Assembly (NCBI GenBank): GCA_023269645.1 | Contig: JAHFPR010000128.1 | Location: 1-6,044 of the forward strand | DNA length: 6,044 bases | Source of the DNA: Alphaproteobacteria bacterium | GTDB lineage: Bacteria; Pseudomonadota; Alphaproteobacteria; Rickettsiales; UBA8987 | Reading direction: 5' to 3' | Shown: piece by piece, positions 1-5,708 of the stretch | Layout of the letters: each line of letters begins with the position of its first letter | Numbering within the stretch: the stretch's first letter is position 1 | The notes under the pieces: generated by a model | The model's database searches: none | What the model was told of the DNA's origin: nothing | What the model saw: the letters and a program-made list of their open reading frames with translations, nothing else | Position numbers and translations under genes: made by a program

Positions 1-711
1 GAACGGATAGGTTCCGTGATCCGCATCCAGCATAATCCCCTGCGCGCCCTCGAACAGGATGCGCTTGCCCGCCTTGGCATATTCATCCAGCACCCGCCAC
101 ACGGGCTTGGCAAACGGAAGGATTTTATCCGCGTAAGAGAGCAGGTATTGCTCTACTTCCCCCGCGCCCACTTCCGCCACGCCGTAGCCGCGCCGCAGCG
201 CATTATGGTGCGCGAGCAAGCCCTCGATGCGCCCGCGCAGATGCTCCTTATCCGCCAGATCGCCCACGCGGATCGCGCGCCGCGCCGCTTTATCCTCGTA
301 GGCGGGGCCGATGCCGCGCCCCGTCGTGCCGATTTTCTTCTCGCCCTTGGCAAGCTCGGTGAGCTGATCCGCCTCCTGATGCAGCGGCAGGATGAGTGCC
401 GCATTCTCCGCAATCATCAGGTTTTCGGGGCTAACAGCCACGCCAAGCTCCCGGATGCTCTCAATTTCCTTGATAAGCGCGGCGGGGTCTACCACCACGC
501 CGTTGCCAATGATGGAAAGTTTCCCAGGCCGCACGATGCCCGAAGGCAGCAGCGAGAGTTTATAGGTTTTGCCATCAATAACGAGCGTATGCCCGGCATT
601 GTGCCCGCCCTGAAAGCGCACGACCACGTCGGCCTTCACCGAAAGCCAGTCCACAATCTTGCCTTTGCCCTCATCGCCCCACTGCGAGCCGATAACGATT
701 ACGTTTGCCAT
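1..711 (-). CDS. purA: Adenylosuccinate synthetase, N-terminal 237 residues (partial)
   Basis: PurA joins IMP and aspartate using GTP to give adenylosuccinate, the first committed step from IMP to AMP, in the cytoplasm. The reverse-strand translation from ATG at 711 begins MANVIVIGSQWGDEGKGK, the family's P-loop-like signature, with catalytic Asp13. NAGHT at 38-42 contains catalytic His41. The GTTGRGIGPAY block (128-138) and the EGAQGIMLDADHGTYPF block (221-237) also match the family. The family is about 430 residues, so roughly 55% is present; the rest lies beyond base 1 and the frame is open to the edge. The start is fixed because it gives the canonical N-terminus. No clear Shine-Dalgarno precedes it; the leader instead holds heptanucleotide repeats. 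It is divergent from the restriction-modification genes. Identification is secure. Confidence 0.97.
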   Translation of the reverse strand, partial: MANVIVIGSQWGDEGKGKIVDWLSVKADVVVRFQGGHNAGHTLVIDGKTYKLSLLPSGIVRPGKLSIIGNGVVVDPAALIKEIESIRELGVAVSPENLMIAENAALILPLHQEADQLTELAKGEKKIGTTGRGIGPAYEDKAARRAIRVGDLADKEHLRGRIEGLLAHHNALRRGYGVAEVGAGEVEQYLLSYADKILPFAKPVWRVLDEYAKAGKRILFEGAQGIMLDADHGTYPF

Positions 712-717
712 ATGCGG

Positions 718-746
718 GAGTTGAGTGGTTAGAGTTGAGAGTTGAG
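718..746. repeat. Heptanucleotide tandem repeat next to the purA start
   Basis: GAGTTGAG occurs at 718-725, 732-739 and 739-746, so the stretch reads as four 7-bp units: GAGTTGA, a degenerate GTGGTTA, GAGTTGA and GAGTTGA. It lies in the purA 5' leader, six bases upstream of the start codon, where a ribosome binding site would be expected. The 9-mer CATATGCGG flanks the array at 709-717 (including the purA ATG) and 755-763. Its function is unknown; slippage of the array could alter the purA leader. Confidence 0.7.
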
Positions 747-805
747 TAATAGGACATATGCGGCGGAATATAACTATCAGGCGGCAAAAATGCTACAAAA
801 ACTTC

Positions 806-834
806 TTAACACTTCCTGATTCGTCGCTTACTAT
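806..834 (+). promoter_or_regulatory. Predicted sigma-70 promoter of the restriction-modification operon (probably leaderless)
   Basis: A -35 box TTAACA (806-811) is followed after 17 bases by a -10 box TACTAT (829-834). Initiation about seven bases downstream would fall at 841-842, on the ATG of the methyltransferase at 842. No Shine-Dalgarno precedes that ATG (ACCCCTC), which fits leaderless translation. Each box is one or two changes from consensus. This is inference from sequence only. Confidence 0.5.
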
Positions 835-841
835 ACCCCTC

Positions 842-1801
842 ATGAGAATAATTGATTTATTTTCGGGCATTGGCGGTATCAGGCTGGGTTTTGAAGCTCA
901 CGGCTGCACCTGCGTGTTTAGTTCGGATTGGGATAAAGATGCACAGGCAATGTATGCAGCGAATTTCGGGCATCTTCCCGAAGGCGACATCACCAGAATC
1001 ACCCCCGGCACGATACCCGATCACGATATACTCCTCGCAGGTTTCCCCTGCCAACCCTTTAGCATCCTTGGAAAATCGCAAGGATTTGAGGATACACGCG
1101 GTACGCTTTTCTTTAACATCGAGGAAATTTTGCGGGTGAAACAACCCTACGCCTTTATGCTGGAAAATGTGAAACAGCTACAAGGGCATGATGGTGGAAA
1201 GACCCTTGCAACCATCAAGGAAAAGCTGAAAACCCTTGGGTATTATTTGCACATCAAAGTGCTAAACGCGCTGGATTTCGGTTTGCCTCAAAAACGTGAG
1301 AGAATTATTATCGTGGGATTTAAGGAAGATATAGCATTTAGCTTCCCCGCCCCCTCAGGTAAACCCATGCCGTTAAGTGCTATCCTTGAGCCGGAACAGG
1401 CGATTGACCAAAGTTTATTCGCCAGCGAAAAAATACGGAATGACAGGATAAAGAAGGTTAAAAAATCTGTGTTCACGCCTTCTGTATGGCATCAGAATAA
1501 AGGCGGGAACATTTCCATGTTACCCTATTCCTGTGCATTAAGGGCAGGTGCATCCTATAATTATCTGCTCGTGAATGGAGAGCGGAGGCTATCCCCACGC
1601 GAAATGTTGCGGCTGCAAGGCTTTCCGGATAGCTACCGCATCGTAGTTTCGTATCAGGCAATGCGGAAATTGACCGGAAACAGCGTAGCAATCCCCGTGA
1701 TTAAAGCCATCGCAGGGCAGATGATGGAGGCACTGAAGAAAAAAGAGCCACGGCAACATTCCGCGCCGTATCAGCTCACATTAGAGGAAATCAGCGCATG
1801 A
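842..1801 (+). CDS. Type II C5-cytosine DNA methyltransferase, HaeII-like
   Basis: It transfers a methyl group from S-adenosylmethionine to C5 of cytosine in a specific site, protecting DNA from the partner endonuclease encoded next. From the ATG at 842 it is 319 residues with the family motifs in order: motif I DLFSGIGG (5-12); motif IV GFPCQPFS with catalytic Cys70; motif VI ENV (108-110); motif VIII QKRER (150-154); a short target-recognition region around 190-248; motif IX RLSPREMLRLQGFPD (249-263); motif X GNSVAIPVI (279-287). The frame is open back to an ATG at 758, but those 28 residues resemble no family extension, and MRIIDLFSGIGG is the usual N-terminus. HaeII-type RGCGCY specificity is inferred from the partner gene, the short recognition region and the absence of RGCGCY sites in the window. 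The gene is more AT-rich than purA and proS, suggesting transfer. No controller or vsr gene is adjacent. Confidence 0.92.
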   Translation: MRIIDLFSGIGGIRLGFEAHGCTCVFSSDWDKDAQAMYAANFGHLPEGDITRITPGTIPDHDILLAGFPCQPFSILGKSQGFEDTRGTLFFNIEEILRVKQPYAFMLENVKQLQGHDGGKTLATIKEKLKTLGYYLHIKVLNALDFGLPQKRERIIIVGFKEDIAFSFPAPSGKPMPLSAILEPEQAIDQSLFASEKIRNDRIKKVKKSVFTPSVWHQNKGGNISMLPYSCALRAGASYNYLLVNGERRLSPREMLRLQGFPDSYRIVVSYQAMRKLTGNSVAIPVIKAIAGQMMEALKKKEPRQHSAPYQLTLEEISA

Positions 1802-2856
1802 GCATCCTGGAGGCTAAAACTGCGCTTGATAAAGTGATTACAAAAAGTCGGGTGCATTTCTACAAGCCGATTCAGATTGCCGAAATTTTATTTCATCACA
1901 GAGTTAATAATGCTCCACTGGATGACGTGTTATCCTATAAAAACACTTCCAAAGCATGGCGTGATGAAGTTACCCTTAAACTGGTGGGAAGAGTAAGTAC
2001 ATCCTCTGCACGTTATCAAGATGATCTTTTTAATGCCAATGCCGTTCCACCTGAAGCACTGGGAGCCCTTGCAGCAGAAAATAAACGGAAACATGGTATC
2101 GTAGAAGCCTATATTTACCAGCGTTTTTCTGATCGTTTCTCTCAAATGTCGGAAGCCTTGGATTACTGTTCTGCCAATACGCGTCATGATTTTGATATTC
2201 TCACCTTCATCCAGCATTTTTATAAACAGGCAGGCCTGAAACGCAGCATAGATAAAATTTACGAAATAATCGTTTACTCGCTTTTTTCCGTTATTATTGA
2301 ATCACTTGAGACAAAAATAACTCTTTCCATCAATCCTAAAAAAATGGGGCTGCTTGAAGAATTTTCCGACTTTGCCACCATGATAATGGGAATTTCTGTT
2401 GCCAACCCTGTTACTATAATGCCCGCCAGAATTTTTAGAATTGGTGTTACCAATGCGGCGGATCGCGGGTTAGATATGATAGCTAACTTCGGGATGGCTA
2501 TACAGATTAAGCATCTCTCCCTTACAGAAGAACTTGCAGAGAATATCGTCACTTCCGTGATGGCAGATAGAATTGTAATCGTGTGTAAAGAAGGTGAAAA
2601 AAATATCATCCTTTCGCTTCTGAATCAAATCGGCTGGAAATCACGCATTCAGAGTATTATCACAGAAAATGACCTTCAAACATGGTATCAGAAGGCATTG
2701 CGGGGATCGTACAGCGATATTCTGGGTGACACTATCCTCTCTCGGCTGGCAGAGCAAATCCAACTGGAATTTCCTTCCACTGTGCCGGACGCATTTAATC
2801 GCTTTCTCCGTGAAAGAGGGTATAAACCTCCTCAGGATAATTTCTGGAAAATATAG
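1798..2856 (+). CDS. Type II restriction endonuclease, HaeII-like (PD-(D/E)xK)
   Basis: This is probably the endonuclease that cleaves unmethylated copies of the site protected by the preceding methyltransferase. It is 352 residues. Its ATG overlaps the methyltransferase stop (ATGA, 1798-1801), and AGAGGAAA at 1783-1790 supplies a Shine-Dalgarno, so the two are co-transcribed and probably translationally coupled. A likely PD-(D/E)xK nuclease core is Asp226, nine residues, then Gln236-Ile-Lys238 (DRGLDMIANFGMAIQIKHL), with Gln in place of the usual Glu. The N-terminal part (RVHFYKPIQIAEILFHHRV; TSSARYQDDLFN) and the length match what I recall of R.HaeII (RGCGC^Y); this is memory, not a search. 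There are no membrane segments or signal peptide. It is AT-rich compared with purA and proS. That it is the cognate endonuclease is well supported by position; the exact specificity is less certain. Confidence 0.82.
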   Translation: MSILEAKTALDKVITKSRVHFYKPIQIAEILFHHRVNNAPLDDVLSYKNTSKAWRDEVTLKLVGRVSTSSARYQDDLFNANAVPPEALGALAAENKRKHGIVEAYIYQRFSDRFSQMSEALDYCSANTRHDFDILTFIQHFYKQAGLKRSIDKIYEIIVYSLFSVIIESLETKITLSINPKKMGLLEEFSDFATMIMGISVANPVTIMPARIFRIGVTNAADRGLDMIANFGMAIQIKHLSLTEELAENIVTSVMADRIVIVCKEGEKNIILSLLNQIGWKSRIQSIITENDLQTWYQKALRGSYSDILGDTILSRLAEQIQLEFPSTVPDAFNRFLRERGYKPPQDNFWKI

Positions 2857-2877
2857 CATTACTAAAGGAACCACACC

Positions 2878-2973
2878 ATGCGCCTCTCCCGCTATTTCCT
2901 GCCGCTTCTGAAGGAAGACCCGAAGGAAGCACAGATTGTTCCCCATATCTTCGGCATTGTTGTGGGGCATTGA
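2878..2973 (+). pseudogene. Severed 5' fragment of proS
   Basis: Bases 2869-2947 repeat the start of the intact proS (3879-3957) with 74 of 79 bases identical, covering nine leader bases and the first 23 codons (MRLSRYFLPLLKEDPKEAQI...). Homology then stops abruptly; eight unrelated codons follow and the frame ends at TGA 2971-2973, giving a 31-residue peptide. Four of the five mismatches are silent third-position changes (Leu10, Lys12, Ala18, Ile20); the fifth changes Ser22 to Pro. The leader has AAGGAA at 2865-2870, a better Shine-Dalgarno than the one before intact proS. It lies just after the endonuclease gene and could be co-transcribed, but it contains no catalytic part of ProRS. It is read as a scar of recombination. 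Confidence 0.9.
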
Positions 2974-2998
2974 AGCAGAAAATAGGTAGCTGGAGGAA

Positions 2999-3449
2999 CT
3001 ATTGACCTACCTTAGTAGAAGCAATCGTTACCTGTGAACGGAAACCATCATAAATCATGATAACATTCCTCAGAAAATCTCTTCCCAATAGAACGTCATG
3101 CACCTGCCCCCCGGATTTCAGGTCTACGCCCGTGAACTTACCGTATTGTATAATGTCAAGCTGCGGAATAAGGATGTGTGCCAAATAAACAGGATGCTCT
3201 TTTGCACCCGCCACACCGGAGATAGTCACAATATCCACAGTAACAAGCTCCAAGGCTTCTGCCAGATTTCTATCAATGCAGCTATGGCTCGCACCGGAAT
3301 CAAAGTGCCGGCACGTTACGTGTTTCCTTTACATCTTGGGGCATTTCCGCTCCACAGACCACAACCTGAATGGTTGGTCCCATAAAAACCAGCCGACCAT
3401 GATCTGCTGCGCCATCGGACGTTGTAAAACTGGCTTCAATAAGAGGCAT
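2999..3449 (-). pseudogene. Retropepsin-like aspartic protease, interrupted at CTT TGA (pseudogene or +1 frameshift gene)
   Basis: Read from ATG 3449, frame 0 gives 49 residues ending NVPAL, then TGA at 3302-3300. Skipping one base (+1) continues with DSGASHSCIDRNLAEA and 84 further residues to TAG at 3001-2999, about 149 residues in all. DSGA is the catalytic motif of clan AA retropepsin-like proteases, and DVLLGRDFLRN near the C-terminus fits the hydrophobic-hydrophobic-Gly segment of that fold. The preceding PTIQVVV strand also fits. As a single-domain protein it would act as a dimer. Relatives usually have a hydrophobic residue between Leu and Asp (ALIDSGA), so a two-base deletion explains the break. 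No other stop interrupts either part. The start overlaps the 3' end of the preceding small gene (3436-3449), suggesting coupling; the only Shine-Dalgarno-like sequence is weak. The fold assignment is good; whether a product is made is unknown. Confidence 0.78.
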
Positions 3450-3702
3450 GGAGAGGCCGAAATGCTACTGAAGCGGGGAGAGATGTGGGGGCATCTTTAC
3501 CTACCTGCCTGATAAGGTAATGCCCTTTGCCAAACCGCTGTATTGCTTCCTTGGCAGCATTGTCAAGCGTATCAAAAGCCCCCGCCAGCTTGCCGTCCCT
3601 AATAACGACAAACTTGCCAAAATGATGCTTCAGCAACTCAACCTTGAGCTTTTCAAAAGCCGCTATTTCATTCTGAAGTGTATCTTGTGTCATCTGTGTC
3701 AT
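3436..3702 (-). CDS. Small conserved protein upstream of the retropepsin-like gene
   Basis: This is an 88-residue soluble protein with no signal peptide or membrane segment. An N-terminal amphipathic helix (NEIAAFEKLKVELLKHHF) precedes GKFVVIRDGKLAGAFDT, a likely beta hairpin, and an A-x3-A-x2-RFG-x-G-x-YLIRQV segment. This pattern matches small proteins (DUF5678-like, from memory) that I recall encoded just ahead of retropepsin-like proteases in many bacteria; the biochemical role is unknown. The ATG at 3702 is preferred because AGGA lies 11 bases upstream; a TTG at 3729 and an ATG at 3693 in the same frame are alternatives. Its 3' end overlaps the protease start by 14 bases, so the two form one unit, transcribed from the promoter at 3741-3768. 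A role as substrate, partner or antitoxin-like regulator of the protease is speculation. Confidence 0.8.
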   Translation of the reverse strand: MTQMTQDTLQNEIAAFEKLKVELLKHHFGKFVVIRDGKLAGAFDTLDNAAKEAIQRFGKGHYLIRQVGKDAPTSLPASVAFRPLHASY

Positions 3703-3740
3703 GATATACTGAGTCCTGCTATTTTTCAATAGGGCACATT

Positions 3741-3768
3741 ATTATGCACAGCCATGAGTGTATGTCAA
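3741..3768 (-). promoter_or_regulatory. Predicted sigma-70 promoter for the small gene and retropepsin pair
   Basis: On the minus strand a perfect -35 box TTGACA (3768-3763) is followed after 16 bases by CATAAT (3746-3741), five of six consensus positions; a 17-base spacing to ATAATA is also possible. The start codon at 3702 lies about 30 bases beyond the expected transcription start. This is the strongest-looking promoter in the window and argues that the unit was recently expressed despite the interrupted protease frame. Confidence 0.65.
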
Positions 3769-3824
3769 GACGCACACGGCGGGAAGGGGAGTGCTATCTA
3801 TTTGAGAACCTACAATAATTTTTC

Positions 3825-3860
3825 TTGAGCATAAAAAAATAGTGCTTAATATGCTAAAAT
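3825..3860 (+). promoter_or_regulatory. Possible proS promoter region
   Basis: The AT-rich stretch before proS holds TTGAGC (3825-3830), then TAATAT (3847-3852) after 16 bases, and a separate extended -10-like TGCTAAAAT (3852-3860). Either could drive proS, whose ATG is at 3888. The two candidates are not resolvable by eye. The proS leader GCTGAAACCACACC lacks a good Shine-Dalgarno. Confidence 0.35.
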
Positions 3861-3887
3861 CTGCAACTTAACCGCTGAAACCACACC

Positions 3888-5177
3888 ATGCGCCTCTCCC
3901 GCTATTTCCTGCCGCTCCTGAAAGAAGACCCGAAGGAAGCCCAGATCGTTTCCCATAAGCTGATGCTCCGCGCGGGGCTGATTCGCCAGCAGGCCGCGGG
4001 CATCTACACCTGGCTGCCGCTGGGGCTGCGTGCGCTCGATAATGTGGAGCGCATCGTCGCGGATGAGCTGGATAAAGCGGGCTGCGTACGTGTGCTGATG
4101 CCGACCCTCCAGCCTACGGAACTCTGGAAGGAATCCGGGCGGTATGATGCGCTGGGGAAGGAAATGCTCCGCTTCAAGGATCGCGCCGACAGGGAACTTC
4201 TCTACAGCCCCACCAACGAGGAAATGATCATTGATAATTTCCGGGCGTTCGTGCAGAGCTACAAGGCACTGCCGCTGAATCTCTACCAGATAAACTGGAA
4301 ATTCCGCGATGAAATCCGCCCGCGTTTCGGCGTGATGCGCGGGCGCGAATTCCTGATGAAGGACGGCTACTCGTTCCACCTCACGCTGGATGACGCGAAG
4401 CGCGAATACGCGCAAATGTACGATACCTATCACCGGATTTTCAAGCGGCTTGGCCTCACCTCGATTGCTGTTAGTGCGGATTCCGGGGCAATCGGCGGAA
4501 GTTTGAGCCATGAATTCCAGGTCATCGCAGATACCGGCGAGAGCGCGCTCTATTACGATGCGGCATTCGATGACATCCGCGCGGGCAAAGTAGAAATGAG
4601 CGGCGAGGAAATGCGGAAACTTTATGCCGCCGCCGATGAACTCCACGTTCCGGAAAAATGTCCTGTGCCGAAAGAAAGATTGCGCGAGGCACGCGGCATT
4701 GAAGTCGGGCATATTTTCCTGCTGGGGCGGAAATATACGGACGCGATGGGCGTGGATGTCGCAGGGCCGGACGGCAAACCGACGCGCGTGGAAATGGCGA
4801 CGTTCGGCATCGGCGTTTCGCGGCTGGTAGCGGCGATTATCGAAGCGCACCATGATAGCAACGGCATCATCTGGCCGGAAGCGGTGACGCCGTTCAAGGT
4901 GGGCATCGTGAATCTTAAAGTGGGCGATGCGGGCTGCGATGCCGCGTGCGATGCACTTTATAATGCGCTGGAAAAAGCGGGCGTGGAAACATTGTATGAT
5001 GACCGCAAGGAATCCGCCGGTTCCAAATTCGCCACGATGGATTTGATCGGCCTGCCCTGGGTGGCCGCCATCGGCCCGCGCGGGGTTGCTTCCGGGACAG
5101 TGGAACTCAAAAACCGCACAACGGGCGAGAAGATGGAGCTTTCGGCGGAAGCGGTTGTGACGAAGGTGGCAGGCTAA
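3888..5177 (+). CDS. proS: Prolyl-tRNA synthetase, short (alphaproteobacterial) form
   Basis: This class IIa synthetase charges tRNA-Pro with proline in the cytoplasm and is essential. It has 429 residues. Visible are the TNEE loop (109-112), motif 2 with FRDEIRPRFGVMRGREF (139-155) and FLMKDGYSFH (155-164), motif 3 FGIGVSRLVAA (306-316), and a C-terminal anticodon-binding domain (about 335-425, including YDDRKESAGSKF). Only about 45 residues separate the catalytic segments where the long bacterial form carries the roughly 180-residue editing insertion, so cis editing of mischarged alanyl-tRNA-Pro is expected to be absent, as is usual in alphaproteobacteria. The ATG at 3888 gives the family N-terminus MRLSRYFLP. 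The first 23 codons and nine leader bases are duplicated upstream at 2869-2947, so this gene's 5' end was probably acquired or rebuilt by recombination. A strong hairpin follows the stop. Confidence 0.97.
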   Translation: MRLSRYFLPLLKEDPKEAQIVSHKLMLRAGLIRQQAAGIYTWLPLGLRALDNVERIVADELDKAGCVRVLMPTLQPTELWKESGRYDALGKEMLRFKDRADRELLYSPTNEEMIIDNFRAFVQSYKALPLNLYQINWKFRDEIRPRFGVMRGREFLMKDGYSFHLTLDDAKREYAQMYDTYHRIFKRLGLTSIAVSADSGAIGGSLSHEFQVIADTGESALYYDAAFDDIRAGKVEMSGEEMRKLYAAADELHVPEKCPVPKERLREARGIEVGHIFLLGRKYTDAMGVDVAGPDGKPTRVEMATFGIGVSRLVAAIIEAHHDSNGIIWPEAVTPFKVGIVNLKVGDAGCDAACDALYNALEKAGVETLYDDRKESAGSKFATMDLIGLPWVAAIGPRGVASGTVELKNRTTGEKMELSAEAVVTKVAG

Positions 5178-5185
5178 CATAGTCC

Positions 5186-5214
5186 TGTCACCCCCGCTTT
5201 ATGCGGGGGTGACA
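5186..5214 (+). terminator. Perfect 12-bp hairpin after proS (possible terminator)
   Basis: TGTCACCCCCGC (5186-5197) and GCGGGGGTGACA (5203-5214) pair perfectly around the loop TTTAT, nine bases after the proS stop. There is no U-tract on either strand, so Rho-independent termination is uncertain; 3'-end protection of the proS message is an alternative. The hairpin ends six bases before the Shine-Dalgarno of the next gene. Its sequence also resembles the arms of the palindromic element at 5468-5632. Confidence 0.5.
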
Positions 5215-5230
5215 ACAACAGGAGAACATC

Positions 5231-5455
5231 ATGACCGATGAACTGAACGTGCGGGATAGCAACGGAACGAAACTGCAGGATGGCGATTCCGTTGCACTCA
5301 TCAAAGACCTGAAGGTGAAAGGCTCCTCGGTGACGCTGAAGCGCGGAACCATCGTGAAAAATATCAGCCTGACTTCGGACGAGGAAGAAATCGAATGCAA
5401 CGCCGAAAAGGTGAAGGGGCTGGTGCTCAAAACCTGTTTCCTGAAGAAAGTGTAG
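5231..5455 (+). CDS. PhnA/YjdM C-terminal-domain protein, short form without zinc ribbon
   Basis: This is a 74-residue cytoplasmic protein. VRDSNGTKLQDGDSVALIKDLKVKGSSVTLKRGT and the C-terminal KVKGLVLKTCFLKKV match the small beta-barrel domain at the C-terminus of PhnA/YjdM proteins, from memory of the family. E. coli YjdM is about 111 residues and begins with a zinc ribbon; here that part is missing and nothing upstream encodes it, although short forms are common. Despite the family name, a role in phosphonate use is not established for such proteins. Translation starts at the ATG at 5231 with a good AGGAG (5220-5224) six bases ahead. It lies downstream of proS on the same strand, separated by the hairpin, so it may be read through from proS or have its own promoter; I see no clear one. 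Confidence 0.85.
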   Translation: MTDELNVRDSNGTKLQDGDSVALIKDLKVKGSSVTLKRGTIVKNISLTSDEEEIECNAEKVKGLVLKTCFLKKV

Positions 5456-5467
5456 GGCATTCTTGCC

Positions 5468-5632
5468 TTTAGTGTTTACAAGAACTAAAAAATACCGTCA
5501 TTCCAGCGAAAGCTGGAATCCAGCCAAAGCCGCGTCTGCGGCGGAAAGGCTTTTCGCAGCGTAGACACGCCGCTGCTGGATTCCAGCCAGTCTTCCTACA
5601 GATAAGATGGCTGGAATGACGTAAACACTAAA
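5468..5632. repeat. 165-bp palindromic MITE-like intergenic element
   Basis: The ends are perfect 12-bp inverted repeats, TTTAGTGTTTAC (5468-5479) and GTAAACACTAAA (5621-5632). Inside, CGTCATTCCAGC (5496-5507) pairs with GCTGGAATGACG (5610-5621), and GCTGGAATCCAGC (5512-5524) pairs with GCTGGATTCCAGC (5575-5587). Smaller hairpins lie in the centre: GCCGC/GCGGC at 5529-5542 and GCAGCG/CGCTGC at 5556-5576. No convincing ORF is present. If the outermost TA (5470-5471 and 5629-5630) is a duplicated target, the tips are GTGTTTAC, as for IS630/Tc1-type MITEs; this is inference. The CATTCCAGC-GAAA-GCTGGAATC core resembles dispersed intergenic palindromes common in proteobacteria. It occupies most of the 351-base gap after 5455; 5633-5705 shows nothing. 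Confidence 0.75.
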
Positions 5633-5708
5633 AGCACAAATTCTCCCGGCATTGCTTGCTCTACCCACCAATGAGAAGTACCGCGCTGATTGCCCACTTC
5701 CTAGCTGC

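Noticed and set aside
16..732. Long plus-strand open frame opposite purA
   Set aside because: It is a shadow of purA; the opposite strand gives an unmistakable adenylosuccinate synthetase and this frame has no family features.
758..841. Upstream ATG extending the methyltransferase by 28 residues
   Set aside because: The extension resembles no family N-terminus, its AGGA is only three bases from the ATG, and the promoter boxes at 806-834 would lie inside it.
712..841. purA promoter on the minus strand
   Set aside because: Several partial -10-like strings exist, but none has a -35 box at suitable spacing, so I do not call one.
2941..2966. Possible terminator hairpin CCCCAT/GTGGGG after the proS fragment
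   Set aside because: A six-pair stem with a G-T pair, a 15-base loop and no T-run; too weak to call.
3098..3512. Plus-strand open frames across the protease region
   Set aside because: They lie opposite the retropepsin-like gene, have no good ribosome sites and show no domain; the minus strand explains the region.
3846..5180. 444-codon minus-strand open frame opposite proS
   Set aside because: It is a shadow of a GC-rich gene; the plus strand encodes complete ProRS and the reverse translation is rich in His and Arg with no recognisable domain.
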